A stretch of DNA of 64,000 bases from Aquatica leii (GCA_035610365.1 CM069432.1:70312520-70376519); one strand, 5' to 3'; shown: positions 33,768 to 47,529, numbered from the stretch's first letter. Notes: generated by a model from the sequence alone, not told the origin. Program-made: numbers and translations.

Positions 33768-35175
33768 TTACAAATTACATTTCACATAAAACAAAACACA
33801 TTTTTTCTTTCTGCTGTTAGTCAATAACTAAAAATTATTATTAGAACTGTTGATTCCTAACTATATAAATCAAAAATGAAAAACACTTTTTATGTAGAAT
33901 GGGAGTACTAAATTTCAAATTTACATATACATACATATAAAGCTTACATTTTTAATCTAAAGTTGAAAATCAAATAATAAACTAAAAACTAAAGACGTTA
34001 ACAGTTTTACTTTATTTTTAAATCGTTTGACATCTTGATACTATCTGGCGATTAGTTAAAATACTTAGGTGCTAAAACGTTACTGATTTTTGGCATTGTC
34101 AATATGTAAGGAATACATCCGCGAAAGCTCTTTGATACAGCCTAGCTAGAATAAACATATTAAGCCAGATGTTTTACATTGCGTTAAAAGTTTACTAGTT
34201 TTAGGATATTTTTTTTCTTTACAGGATTGCAAAAAACCTAATTTCGTAATTTTATATTTTGTACGTTGGCAAAATTATTACGATACATACTAACAGGCAG
34301 GCAGTGCAAATCAGAAATAATATGAGTACAAAGACTGTGATCTCTCTTCTTGCTTACTACCCTCCAAACTTTTTCACATATTGTAAAAAAACGACAGTGA
34401 TTTAACGTCATTTAGTTACTGTGGTTATACTCGTAAAACTTTAAAACTATTTTTTTTGCTTTGTTTTTTTTTTCAACCAGATTTATAGAATAATGAAACG
34501 ACTAATCCTAATTAATTTTAGTAAATATTTTAAGAATTAATAAAACAATTTTGTAGGTATTTTTTTACATTGTGCAAAATTATGTTGGGAATTGCATTGC
34601 TTTAATTTATAAAACAATTACGTGCATTTACAATCTTAGGTTATTTTTATCTGTAAATGCTATGATTGTGCACGTATTAACTGTCATCATTCAGAGATAG
34701 GTAGTGATAAGCGCTGACCTATATAACCGAACGCGTAAATACTAAACGACCTTGAGCGTAATAATAAGTCAAATGTCGTTCATTTTGACTTATGCACTGC
34801 TATTAGAAGTGCCCAGTATGATAGTATATTGTACGCCACTGTAAGTACCGTTGCGACTTATGTTGGCCCCTCGCCATCTATCCCTGTTAGACCTCAACTA
34901 GTCCGGTTACAAGTCTTATATGATTAGTCAATGCTACTACATAGAAAAACATCGTTTATAGTAAACACGTGTATCTTATTAATTTTATTCTCAGGTTTGT
35001 TTCTATACATAAAGTGTATATTGTTTGTTTTAACATTAATGTCCGTCGTTTTTCTTTGTATATAGATTTAAATTTTAATTCTACTGACAATAATTTTATG
35101 TTAACTAGAATAAGTATTAATAATATCAGACGGTTTGCTTGTTGGACCAGTGGACTGTTTCCACTCATAACCTTT
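33768..35175. other. Spacer between the BEL/Pao element and the solo ribozyme motif
   Basis: 33768-34640 is AT-rich with nothing recognised. 34640-34920 is more balanced, with an ACCTATATAACC promoter-like motif near 34719, and may be the 5' part of whatever element left the ribozyme motif at 35180. A 72-codon frame (34969-35187) has no recognised homolog and overlaps that motif; it is not called as a gene. Confidence 0.4.
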
Positions 35176-35179
35176 TCTT

Positions 35180-35220
35180 TGGCCTGAAGAAGTGCACACT
35201 AGAGGCACGAAACGTAGCCA
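35180..35220 (+). ncRNA. Solo hammerhead ribozyme core
   Basis: TGGC (35180-35183, stem I), CTGAAGA (35184-35190), A, stem II GTGC (35192-35195) with GCAC (35205-35208), GAAA (35209-35212), self-complementary ACGT (35212-35215), cleavage-site A (35216) and GCCA (35217-35220, stem I). All conserved core positions and both helices are present, with stem sequences unlike those of PLE1. No PLE coding sequence is visible nearby, so it is either the remnant of a Penelope-like end or a solo motif. Confidence 0.65.
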
Positions 35221-37224
35221 TAAAAATAGTTTAGAGTGGTTTTTATTGCCCCTCCTAAAGAAGACAAGATCTAATATTAATTACAACCTAACAAACAGGA
35301 GGATAAACTACTTTACCATTAATAAACAACAACCTATTTTGCATGAATTTTTACAATACACTTGTAAATTTAATCATAGTACTCTAAAAATTCTTGTTTT
35401 GCATATTTAGTTTTATTTTTAAAGTGTTATTTGTTTAAGTAATTTGATTGACCTAGGCAACATTAATATCTGTAAATACGTTATCTTCGAGTTATTTTGT
35501 ATTTTAGTGTACTCTCAAAGAATGTGCAGTTCTTAAAATAACAAATTAATTTAACTACGTTTTATGTACCGTTATATTTATTTTTAGTGCCAGCAAATTA
35601 ATAAGAATAAATGTGTAGTTCTTAGAACAGTGAATTAAACATTATAATATTGTTTTTGTTTTTTTTTATTAACGCTGCCAACAAACTATTTAATGAAACA
35701 GTTCCGTAATTTTAATTTTATTTAGGCAAAAAAATTAATTTTTTTAAATGGTCTTTAGAAATATTATTTTGAACAACCTATTAATCACATACGCGCTGTA
35801 TGTACTTACTCTTTTCTAACCAATAAGCACTTAGTTATAATTTTGTTTAAATAAACGGCGTACATTGTACTTCAAAAAAATTAGTTAATTTAAAACAAAT
35901 AAAATAAATTTAATTACAAAATAATAGACAAATGGGCACAAAACTTCTAAAAAACTGTAAAAGCATTTCTTAAATTAATATTTAAATATTCTGATTTTAA
36001 TTTAAATATTTTACTCACAACAAAAAAATTTAAATATACGCTAAAATAATAAGACCCCTTCTTTATATAAACACATGTAAATACATAAGTACATATACCA
36101 AACAAGTAAAGTAGTAATCGTAATAATATTTATATTCAAAAGTCTATAATCAAGATGCATAGTAAGCTGGATTATTCTTTTTAGTTCAAAATTATTTATA
36201 AAAAATCAAATTAGAATACTTAGATTATCTTTAGTTTTTTAACGCTGATGTAAAAAAACGTAAATTATTATTATTATATTGAGATTCTAAAAGTAAATTT
36301 CATTACCACACGATAATATTTTAATTTTAGACTATTGTATTTCTTGTAGGTTGTAAAAAAACAAATAATAAACGGTAACAAACATAAAAAATTATTTGAA
36401 AAAACAAATAAATTAACAATTTTGATAAAAATATATATTTTATAAAAATCTATAATAAAATTATTCATTTTCATAAACTTTAAATCAGTGTACACATTAA
36501 AACTTACTTAATAAACACATACCTACGAAGTAAAAAATAAATATTTTGTATAATAAAAAATTTCGTTAGATCAAGGACAGGTGATAGATGTCAGTAGTAT
36601 TTCAGGTACTTTTAGTAACACCGAATGGACATAACAATCGGCAAATTCAATCAATCCAACCTATAATGTATCATATCCAACGTCGGTCAGAATTTTATTA
36701 AAATAGATCATTTCGTAGAAATAGATTCTATTACCTTAAAAACTAATTATGTTTAGGTAAAATTGATATTTATATGGTTTTTTTGATACCTAGTTAATGA
36801 ACTAAACTATTTTTAGAATGTCCGATTGTGGGATGAACTCGTTTATCATGCAAAGCTTTTTTTGTCATTATTTCTTTTAAACAATTTTATTTGTGTAATC
36901 TGAAATAAATGATGTACATTTAAAAATATCACTGATTTGCGTAATACTTCAAACTTGTAGAATATCAATTTGAGAAGTAGTGATCTATCGCAACGCGTAA
37001 AAAAACTCATTAATATATTAATACCGTTTTTTCTATTAAAGAATACTATTTATTCGTAGTTTTAACATATGAAACCGAATTAATAATTATGAAAAGTTGT
37101 CGGTTTCCTGGCCTTGACATAAATGGCCAAATAAATAGCCACGATTGCTATAGCGTTATTTAAAAAAAATAATGTATACCTGTCAGAATTTAAAAGGGGC
37201 ACAAATGTTAAGACGAAAAAAAAA

Positions 37225-37375
37225 ACCATTTCAATCTGAATTCCACGGTATGCGGGATGAGTTTTATAAAAGCTTGAAATCCTCCCTCGTCTAGTAGCAG
37301 CAGAGGACTTGGTGATTTATAGGCAGTAAGGATTTGTTTAGTTCCAATGAAGGGTCGCGCGAGGGATCTAATATA
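37225..37375. promoter_or_regulatory. GC-richer block, candidate conserved noncoding element
   Basis: About 150 bases (with ATTCCACGGTATGCGGGATG, CTCGTCTAGTAGCAGCAGAG and AAGGGTCGCGCGAGGG) are compositionally unlike their surroundings and carry no repeat or reading frame. The function is unknown and the call rests on composition only. Confidence 0.25.
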
Positions 37376-39177
37376 CGGTTTTAAAATTGAAGTTTATAGA
37401 ATGTCCGCAGTTATAAAAATAAAACTCAGTCATACAGTAATTCCACGATTGTATCAATTTGCAGAAATAAGGAAAAAAGACAAACATTACTGGTAACAAA
37501 TAGTTGGAAAAAAATGTGGGACATTTTCATTAATTAATTAAAATTCGTTTTGTAATTTGCATTCTTTAGTCTTTTGATAATGCCGTAGGCCACAAAAATG
37601 CTGGCTTTTTAACGATCTTTTCAGATTCTTTCTTAAGACGCTGGTATTATAATAGTTAATAAAGTAACAGTATTTTTATCTTATTTTTAAAGTAGTTGGA
37701 AAAGAATTTTAAATTACTAAATTGTTAATTTATTGTACATGAAATGAAACGGTAATTTATTTTCTTGTAATACTGCAATTTTGCTATTGCTTAACTGTTC
37801 TTTAAAAAATAACTAAATTCACAATAGAGTTAAATTTCAAAGATTTTTTTTTAAATCATGTAAATGATGTAGGTACTACACAATCATTTTATTAACTAAA
37901 TATTGTTAAATACTTTGCACATATTAAATAAGCGCTACATTATTTTAGTAATTTAAATGGAGGTTAGAACTTAAACAATCGCAATCTCCAATTTTAGTTA
38001 TTTATCAGTTACTGATATTTTTTATTCTTTCTATTTTTTCGTAATTTTTTTGTTTGAGATTTTTTATATAGTAAAGGACTTGTTTAATATGGGTTTACAA
38101 ACTTTGGAACGCTTTTCTAAATACATAGTTTACATTATATGTTGATTAAGATTTACTGGGTTTATTGATTTGGAAAGCAGTAGTTCTTCGATGATTGATA
38201 AACTATTGGAAAAATTAAACAGATAAATAGTAAATCTAGGTTTCGATTTGACTACAAAATTACTTGATAACGTGTTTTTTGTGCTTTTAAACACAGATCG
38301 CAGAATAAGTTTTACAGCGCAAGGTTTTTTGCAACTGATTATTTGTGATTGTTTTTACTTTTCTAGCAAACGTTTTTGGATTTTAATGCATAATGTAATT
38401 TTAAATTGTTTGAATTACAATCGAGCTTCTTTTTTTCATAAGAATTTATTCAATATTTATTCAATTTCTATATTAAAACAAAGAATAAATGAATTACTGT
38501 AAGCTGACATTATTACAAATTGTACAAATAACATTTAATTTACATAAATATGACTGTAATTGTTAAACATAAATTTTGAAATAAACAAAATTATATTTTA
38601 AAAATAACTACATAATAAAATAATTTGTATTGTAATTTTGATGTATTGTTTTATTATTTAATAAACATATAAACGAAAAAAATTTGAATTTTTGTCATAA
38701 CTTAAAAAATACAGTTTTAAATATGTTATAAATTTTTAAAGCTTTAAACAATTACTTAAATACATAGATTACTATCTTTAAATTACCAAAATACTATAAA
38801 TTACAGTAAACGCGAGAATTAAACCAAGAAAATATTTTTTTTTTATATAAATGCAGTTTTGTTTTATTGAATGTTAACAACTTTTAATTGGTTTAGTTTT
38901 CTTACTAACTATACGAGATTTTCATACCATAAAACCATAGTTTTTTTAACCATTTTCTGCATTTTTTACTGTGAAGACTGTATCAAGCTGTATTAAACAG
39001 AGAGTAGTTTTAAGACCAAAGTGTATTATTGCAAACATCTCCAATCGATAAAAACAACATTTCGTAATATTTGTTAACGTCTTGTATTTTTAAGACATTG
39101 TCAGCAGCATATGATTTCACAGTTTGTACAATACAAGACGATTCGACATTTAGTACATAACATATTCCAAATTAAAA

Positions 39178-39339
39178 ATGTCAACTGAAACAGAGACCGC
39201 ACAATCTATTCCGAAACAAAGTAAAAAATATTTTATTGTTCTAAAACTAGCATCACTTGGAACCTGGTCAAAACGTCTAATGGTCATAACGTCAGTGGCG
39301 GCTAGTGAGATCGGGCTTATGATAGGCTACATTTTTTAA
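39178..39339 (+). other. Short ORF (53 aa), doubtful
   Basis: ATG at 39178 opens a 53-codon frame starting MSTETETAQSIPKQSKKYF and ending in a hydrophobic segment GLMIGYIF before TAA. It begins after AAATTAAAA and its N-terminus is polar, so it looks plausible for a tail-anchored small protein. However, its last third overlaps CAGTGGCGGCTAGTG (about 39291-39305), a sequence like the ends of some hAT transposons. No family is recognised and chance is likely. Confidence 0.15.
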
Positions 39340-40904
39340 AATGCTTGTAGGTAACGTTTTTAGAAATTATTATGTAAGTAACTACTAAAATGTGTTCAAG
39401 TTTTATCGGTTTCATCAGAATAAAACAATAAACAAGACAAACAAAAGAAAGCATTTTCACATCCACATACCCACTTATTTTTTAACCTACTTCGAAAAAA
39501 AGGAAGCGGTTATCAATCCGTCGAAATATTTTTCTTAATGTATGCTATGTTCAGCGATCATTTTTTACGACGCTGGCCGATTTTGATTATTGTTTTTTTA
39601 TCAGAAAGGGAGTAACTTAGTAGTAGTTCAATTTGGTCAAATTCTGGTGATGGGATTTATGAGAAAATGATCAAATTCTCAAATTTATTTAAGTTGTTAA
39701 CCATCAAATTGATGATAATTAATGATATAGCAAAAAAATTCATTCATCGTTAACAACTTAAGTTCATCATCAGGAGGCGAACCGTTACATCAGGTATTTC
39801 AAATTTACATCGGCATCACATTCTGTTGAACGATGTGCATTTTTAAGATTTTGAGTGACTATAACCACTATGGTTAATATCACTATAAAGAAAAAAATAT
39901 TTTTTTAACAAACAAAAAAACCGTAGTGTTCTTTGTTAGATTTTCGTTTGCTTTTTCAAGTTTACCGTTATTCTTATTTAAATATTTATTAAACCACTTA
40001 CACAATTGTATATAATGCAACAAGTGAGGAACAAGTAACATATGATAAACGTAACCTTACACGAAGTTTTCGAGAATTTTTTTTTAAATGTTTTGAAGCA
40101 ACTACCTAGCGACAATTCTAAAAAATTGATTGCTTATAAATTAAAAATTGAACATAAACTGACTTTATACTTGTTGCTACAGATAATTTTGCTGCCGATT
40201 TATCAGAGCAACTGTAGAAAGTACGGTAAATTAGTTAATTATCAAAATTTTAAATCTTTTATTTTCAGAATAGAGGAATTTTATTAGTAAGATGTTTTTA
40301 AGGTTCTGACCGCAGTCAAACTAAGATTGAGATACCTTAGACGGCGCGAGACAAATCTACAGAATAACTAAGGGTGAAACCGAAAAAAAACATAATTCAC
40401 AAACGAATATTAACAAAAATCAAATATATATAGTAACTTAATTAAACATTTACTGTATTGTGATAACACTTTGCAATTATTGTTCTTAGGAACGTAGCGT
40501 TTAATAACTGTAACCCAGTTGATGTTCGATAGGGCTATTTGGATATAGTCTTTGCTACTTAACATGTGTGCGCGATGCTACAATGGCGGTATGGATTGCC
40601 AGAAATGAGCAAGTAAAAGCTACTTGTCCAGGATATAATTGTGAACGTATCTTGAGAGATTAACTTATAGTAACAATCCTAAAAGGAATATCTAATTGCA
40701 AAATATGCTAACGATAATAAGTAAGACACCACAGATAATAACCACAAACAAAAGAAAAAACGCTACAAAAACTTATTCACCATAGCTGCAAGAACGAGAA
40801 CAAACATTCAAACAAACAATTACCTTCGGATGATGTACAGACTTGTAGGTGTTAGTAGATAGAATAATAGAAGTCCACTATGTAAAATGTGTAGATATAG
40901 TAGA

Positions 40905-41770
40905 ATGCAAGCTTTCACGGCCGTTGATAAATGTAGCACTGTTTTTCGGGTGTTGCCGCGTCACAAAACTTGTACTTAAGGTCTTGTTGATTATGCTGTC
41001 AGCTTCTTCAGAAGATTTCTAAAGACTGATGTTATCGTCTTGCGTTCCTCTTAATACACCGTCTTTCGACGCTGCTTCGCTGATCCGTGTCCGTTCTGGT
41101 CTGTTGAGTTGCGTTCATAGACGTCTGATGACTTCTTGCATGTTCTTCAGCGTAGGTTTCCATGTGTTGCGTAATCTGTATCCATCCTCACGGTTGAAGT
41201 TGTTAGGATTTTTCATTATTTCCATTGATTCGAGTATTATTCGCTAGTGATAGTGTCTGCTTTGCTAATACCTTTACGTTCCCGTAATCCATTCGGTGAT
41301 CTACATGCTCATGTAGATGTTCCGGTACTGCAGATTTGACCGTGCGTTTGAGTTGAGCGTCTCGTTGATGTTCTTTAACCCTGCACTGAATGCTCTTTCC
41401 TGTTTGGCCAATGTAACTCTTGCCGCACTCTACACTCTAATTTGTATGTACCCTTGGTGTGTAGTCTAAGAATTTAATCTTTGTTAGGTGGTATGAGCTG
41501 ATCTATTTTCTTTACTGTGTTATAACGTTTAGTGATGTTCTTCTTTCCTAAAACTCTTTTTAGTCTGTCAGCGACTCCGACAACGTAGGAAAAGTAGGCA
41601 TATGTTACTGTCGGTGTCTCCGCAGCAACTTCAGCTTGCTTCTCCTTCTTCTTCTGTGGAATTATTAATTTTTTATTGTAGTTATCTTTTATAAAAGCGT
41701 TCTTGATGTGCTAGATTTCCTCCGGCTTATATTCTTCATCACTACATGTGACACCTACTTTTGTGAAGAT
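40905..41770 (-). mobile_element. Penelope-like element remnant (PLE3)
   Basis: The minus strand encodes the C-terminal part of a PLE protein: a linker block VADRLKRVLGKKNITKRYN, then GIY-YIG nuclease sequence with CGKSYIGQTGKSIQCRVKEH (about 41370-41430), KSAVPEHLHEHVDH, and a 3' end with GNVKVLAKQTL. A CTGAAGAAGCTGACAGC stretch (about 41001-41017 on the minus strand) marks where the hammerhead core would lie but no longer fits the full core. The RT half is missing, so this is a 5'-truncated, decayed 3' fragment. Confidence 0.8.
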
Positions 41771-41779
41771 ACAACATCA

Positions 41780-44700
41780 ACTAAGCACCATCGTCGCCAA
41801 GAGGATAATTTATCGTGCAGAATTCATTATGCTATGCTATATCACTTTTGACGCTAGTGACATGTAAATTGCTATTTCTCTATTTCGTATATGCAATAAC
41901 TACTTTATGCAATTATGTTTTTCAAATAGTGCTACAAAGTGCAACTTTGCGCAATCAAAAGTAGTGATATTTATGTGTGTAATATATAATATTAGCAGTA
42001 AGTATTAGTTGGTCAAATTATTACGTATTAATTTTAGCCAATGCTGAAATCGTCAGAATAGTAATACATAAATGTCAAGTGTTCTAGATTGAAAATTAGA
42101 AAGTAGGCAGATGCTGCTATACGTATATTACAGTTTTTATCAAAAAAAATATATAATTTATTGCAAAACAAAGAAACTAGTATGAAAACCATTTGTTACA
42201 ATTTTTTTTGTAACGTTCTTATATTGCTTAACTAGCAGTACAATAATTATCGTCATTGTAACACTCGTTTTTGCAATAGAGTAGTAGCACCGCAAATTAT
42301 TGAATGTATGACATGACATCACAATTAAATTTGTCAATTCGTAATTTCAATTACAAATTAAAAAATTTAGGTGTTACAAAATTTCTCCGCACACTATGTT
42401 CATTTAGTTCTAAGTTTGTTAACAAAACAGCTAAAACCCATCTTAATCATTTTTGTAGATGTGAAATTTGTGGCAGGTTTATCGCTGTAAACGATAGGTA
42501 ATTTTAAATAATAATATTGGAATAATTGTTACATTTAAATATATGATTCGATTTTTCATTTCTTTAATTTTTCGTAATGTGGGTGATTCGTTAGAAAGTG
42601 AAATGTTCTGTTAGATGCTAAAGGTTTGGTGTACCAATCTGTTAGATGCGTTTCATTATGTTGTGAACCGTGACCTTAAATTAAAAATTAGAACTAATAA
42701 ACTAAAAGTTGAAAAGTTGACAAGTCTAAAGAAAACTCAAAAACGTTAGTCCATTTAAAAAACCAACACGTCAACAACAAATTTTAATTTAAAATATTAT
42801 ATAAAAATAAGTAGTAATGAAAACTTGTTAATAAAAAATACGACAAAAGCAATGATAGGTTAAAAAAAATGTACCGCCGAATATTTGTAAGACGGATGGT
42901 AGCAACATTTTGACATAAACCGATTACAGAAAGACTTCTACAATGTTATTCTTAATTTTATCTTTGATTAACTTAACGTCTAAGAACAGTTGTGAGAGGT
43001 GAGTAATAAATAGTCATAGTAAGAGGCAATTTAGCAGTAGCATAGAATTTGGTAGCAAAGTTTACTAAATGCACATACGTAATCGAGTATGTATAAAACA
43101 GATTTCGCTTATAACTTTTTTTAAAATACTATCTAAGAGACAGTTTTATGCTATTTAAAACATGTTTAAGTGATCCACATTATCATTTTGAAACAAACAA
43201 TTTTTTAGTAGACACTCTTGACAATCTGTGTTAGTAGTCAGTTCAGAATTAATTAAGCTAACCTTATCAAATATAACATTATCATTGCTAGTTGTAAGCA
43301 GCGTTTTTAGTACAGTAATACAGGTTCTAAAGGAAAAATGTAATCTTTAGTATCTCTATTACATTTTTATGTGTTTGTTTTTAGCATAACATTTTAAATA
43401 ATTTAAATAACGAGTTTTTTTTATTTTTCTATTTTTTGTAAGCTTTAGTTATGTTAAAAACTAAATAGGAAATTTTTTCTTATGCTAATAGGAACAAAAT
43501 TATTTAGTTCATGTGATTTGTTATATTTTTTTTTGTAAAAAGTGTTTGAAAACATTTTTACTGTTATCTTCTATCAGATAAAGGTGTTAATATATAAATA
43601 TTGTGTATTTTTAGCATTTAAACAATCGTTTTGCATATTTCGATTTATCTTTAGTATACACTACTCTTTCAATCTTTTTACGTATGCAGTAAATATAATA
43701 TTTTGTTCTGTATACTCAGAGCTGTTCTAAATTCTAAAATATAATTTAATAATAACTGACATCGACTTGCTCTGTACGTAGTTATTAACATTGTTATAAA
43801 GATTTTTTATTGTAGAATATAGTGTATAGTATATGAAATTGTAGTTTACGTACTATTAAAAAAAAAAACGAAAAAACGGTATTACAATAAGCATATCTTC
43901 CGTGACGTTTTTATCAACAAATTTACATAATTTTATTAATAACTAGTAAAATATTTTAAAAATAAATTAACATTTTATGTGCATATAAAAATATTCCATT
44001 TAAATAGTTAATTTAAAAAAATATTTAACGGTTTTAGTCACTGTATTATTATAATGTTAATTAAAATTTATGACAAATTTGTAATAAAAAAAGTTTGACG
44101 GCCACTGCGTGCACCTTTCCAAACCGTATATTTCTGTTCACAGTGTATTTTAAAACGTCAGACCTACGCCAAACATTTATTTATTTTTTTGGGTGAATTA
44201 TACAGCTATTGCTTCCGGAACGGGAATTCGTTTATATGACTGTTGAGTGAAGTATGGAATTTACGGAAACAAAAGGGTTCGTTTGTTATTGTAGCTACAT
44301 GTTATTTGCCTTTTTTTTTAAACTTTCTATAATAACATTAAATGGATGGTTTGTGTTATAAGTATTTACATTTAAAAGTTTCATTTGATGTAAATGTTAA
44401 ATAATACCAACACATTGACTTGTCGATTGGTTTTTGCTTTCTTTAAAAATATACATTCGAAAAGTTTTCATCGCTGCTTACATACAAATAATAACATCTA
44501 CATTTTCTGAATTCCAAATGTAGTACATTTCGATATATTTAGTAACTAAATTATTTTTATAAAGTGACAAATTAAGAATAAGAAAAAGCAATAAAGTTAT
44601 TATTGAGTAACGGATAATAGTACAACATAACAAAAGTTAAAATAATTGTTAAAATTAAGGAATAGATAAAGTTAGTTAGTTGGACCCAATTTTTTTGGGG

Positions 44701-45000
44701 TTTGTTTTACCGTTTTTCTAACTTTTTATAAAAGAAAAGGCATTGTTAACAGAGTGACGTGGACTGTTGCAGTCGTACGGAATGTTACGGAACCAGTATC
44801 TTATGCTATGTTGGAAGTTAATAAATCGGTAGAAGCTGAAAACTACTTTAAAATATAAAATTAAAAACTAGCATACATCAAAACCTCGTTCACTAAAATA
44901 GTTTTCATATTTAAATAAACAATCTCAACCAACTTCACATAAAAGATTACAAAAGTTAGGTTTGAAACATTGTATTAGTAAAACTAATAGAAAAGTATTG
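41780..45000. other. AT-rich spacer, no gene seen
   Basis: Short frames near 42304-42501 and 43542-43730 resemble no known protein. A more balanced patch at 44090-44290 holds nothing recognised. 44700-45000 may include the decayed 5' part of the pogo-like transposase that follows. Confidence 0.45.
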
Positions 45001-45015
45001 ACTGAATATTAGTTT

Positions 45016-46010
45016 TTGAATAGCCGAGAAATAAAATATTTTAATATCAACGAAAGTGGTCTTCACTTGAATAATAAGCTAGGTCAAATGATGGCACAAA
45101 AGGTACGAAAAAACGAAGAAACGATTTCTGTTGCGGCATGTTGTAGCGCAGCTTTTGTATTTAAAAAAAATTTGAAAGAATCTTACATAGATATAATGCC
45201 TCTAAGGTCAGCTATTTCAATAAATCAAAAGTCATTATACATTAATACTGAAATCTTTAAAAAGTCGCTGGACATTTTTTATGTTGAAACCCAGCCGATA
45301 CTGCTTTAGTAATCCTGAATGGTCACACATCTTACACAAATTCTGTTGAAGTGTAGAAATTCTGTAAAGCAAACCTAATAATTTTTCTGTACATATCGAG
45401 TCACACTCACTGTTTACAACCACTGGATAGATCTTTTTTTAAAGCTTTCAAATTAAACTATTACGCTGAGTGCAACCGGTTTATAAAAAATAATTCCTCT
45501 AGGAAAATAATAGTTTGGCAAACTACTAAGCAATTCGTGAAGCAAATCGGATACCGTACAAAACAGAATTTCCAGTTTTACATTTTTTAATCCCAATATA
45601 ATTCCGAATCAAAACAAATAGATCTTAACGGAAACGATGCAGCAACAAATGTGAGTCAATTACTAACCCGACAAGTTATTACTGTTTTGACATTTATGGA
45701 AAATATCAGTAAACAGAAAAAAAATAAAAACATCAAATTTAAAAAAAGAAATATAAGAAAGCCAACAAAGGTAGAGTCACTAGACGATAAGAGAGATTTG
45801 CAAGATGACAGTACAGACAAAGAATAAGATGAAAATATCTGTACAAGGTGCAGAAAAAATGATTCTGGAAAACAAAAAAGTGAGGCTTGGTGCAAATTTA
45901 TTTAATGTAATAGATAGTTACATAAAGGATGCATGAAATATGCAGACTTGTATCATCTTTGCGGCAAACTTGTCAATAACAAACGCGCCTAGTTTGTTTT
46001 TTGTAAAAAT
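45016..46010 (+). pseudogene. pogo/Tigger-like DDE transposase with PHD-like tail, broken
   Basis: The main frame (45016-45309) holds FNINESGLHLNNKLGQMMAQ, ETISVAACCSAAF and SLYINTEIFKKSLDIF, which match the catalytic core of pogo-group (DDE_1) transposases. The first catalytic aspartate of the usual D-E-(T/S)-G motif is Asn here. Immediately after, VILNGHTSHTNSVEV (with Asn where the second catalytic Asp is expected), then an IFF-x-x-F block and a YYAECNRFIKNN block continue the family pattern across stops and frame changes. Near 45838-45960 a CTRC...WC...HKGC...HLC pattern resembles the PHD-type zinc finger at the end of some insect pogo relatives. With both Asp changes and several stops it cannot be active. 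The N-terminal DNA-binding domain was not found. Confidence 0.75.
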
Positions 46011-47529
46011 TTATAGGTATGAATCTCAAATATCTAGGTATAGATTAAGCTTTAAATTTTTCTAGAGATATTTTTGATACAGAGATGTTTATGTTTAAAA
46101 ACTTAAATTTAGACGGTAGCATGTCTAATCCATATAGTGCAGTCCATCTAACCTTGGTGCTAAGACACCCACCATTTTGCATTTTTTGATTTCTTGTAAA
46201 TGTGTTTGAACTTTTGACTAAGTTTATAATAAATCTTTAAATAATATAAGGATATGTATTAAATGTTATTCATTTCTAAACTTTTAGTATTCCATTTCCG
46301 ATATTATTTCATTTTAAAAAAAGTGGCGCATATACACTAGATTTACCCTAATACAAAGATGTGTTGTACATTACAACTTAAAACGTTATTAAATTATAGT
46401 ACTGGATATCGTGATTGTTCAAATTGTAACAACAAAAACGATTAATTTTTTGTAAAGACTGACATACAGCATTAGACGAAAGTGAGTTAAATCTATTATA
46501 TCCGTAACAATTTAACAATAACCTTAAATATTCCAAATAATAAACCTCTATCTAATGATAAACTCGTAGACGATTGTAGTATCAAAAAAAGCTAAATTGC
46601 CGTTTCAATTTTTTCTGTATAAAGTAGTTTTTTCACACTAAATTAGTAGATACATTTATATAAACATTCAAAAGTCAATAATATGACAATGCTGCAAATA
46701 ATGTTACAAGTTTGCAAGCAAAATTACAAAAACACAGTAAAACTGCATTTTAGGTCCCTTGCGTTAATCATTCTTTGAATTTCATAAAGACAAAATGCAT
46801 TAAAGATTTTAAATCATATTCAAAATAGAAGCTAAAAATTAGCAACAAGTTTAAACAAACATGAAATAGCATTAGGTGCAGTTACTTAATTTTGTTTTGA
46901 ACGTGAAGTGATTTTGGCCTGTGGATGTCTTAATCTAACACTATCTAAATGGACCACCAGCAACTTTTTTAGAAGTTTTTTGAAAGTACACATTCAAACA
47001 TATATTGTAAATTTTAAAATTATTTCATATGAAACTTGCAGCAGAAAGACATTTATGTAACACAAACAATCAATGCTGAATTGAAAAGCAAGGAGTTGAC
47101 AATATTGATGAGAAAATAACAATAAAATTTCACCATATGCTATATTACTACGTGTAATCAATTAGTAAGGTTTTCTAGTTTTTTTTAAATTTTAACTGTG
47201 ACGTTAATCTTTGAAAGAACCTAGAATGATATATAGACTTCTTAAGCAAATAAATAACTTAGATTTTATCTATCTTTAAAACAATTATCAAAATTAAAAC
47301 CAATTTGACACTTTGAAATAAGATACAAAATTAATTTTAAATTTGTTATAAACAAAATACATCGTTTTAGCTAATTCTTATATATTACGTAATTAACCAT
47401 TTAAAGTAAGTTTAATTGAGCTTAATGATGTTGCTTAATGCATTACTAAAATCTACAAAAACCTGATAAATGTCACAACATAATCAAAGTAAAATTAGTT
47501 GTGATTATTGAAAGACTGCAAATGTCTAA

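Larger units (their letters stand above)
35240..40900. other. AT-rich spacer, no confident gene
   Basis: Short frames here look random. Two stretches stand out: a GC-richer block at 37225-37375 and a 53-codon frame at 39178-39339. Everything else is AT-rich with long A and T runs. Confidence 0.5.

Noticed and set aside
45656-45895. Minus-strand ORF rich in Leu, Phe and Ser
   Set aside because: Antisense of the Lys/Asp-rich linker and zinc-finger tail of the pogo-like remnant.
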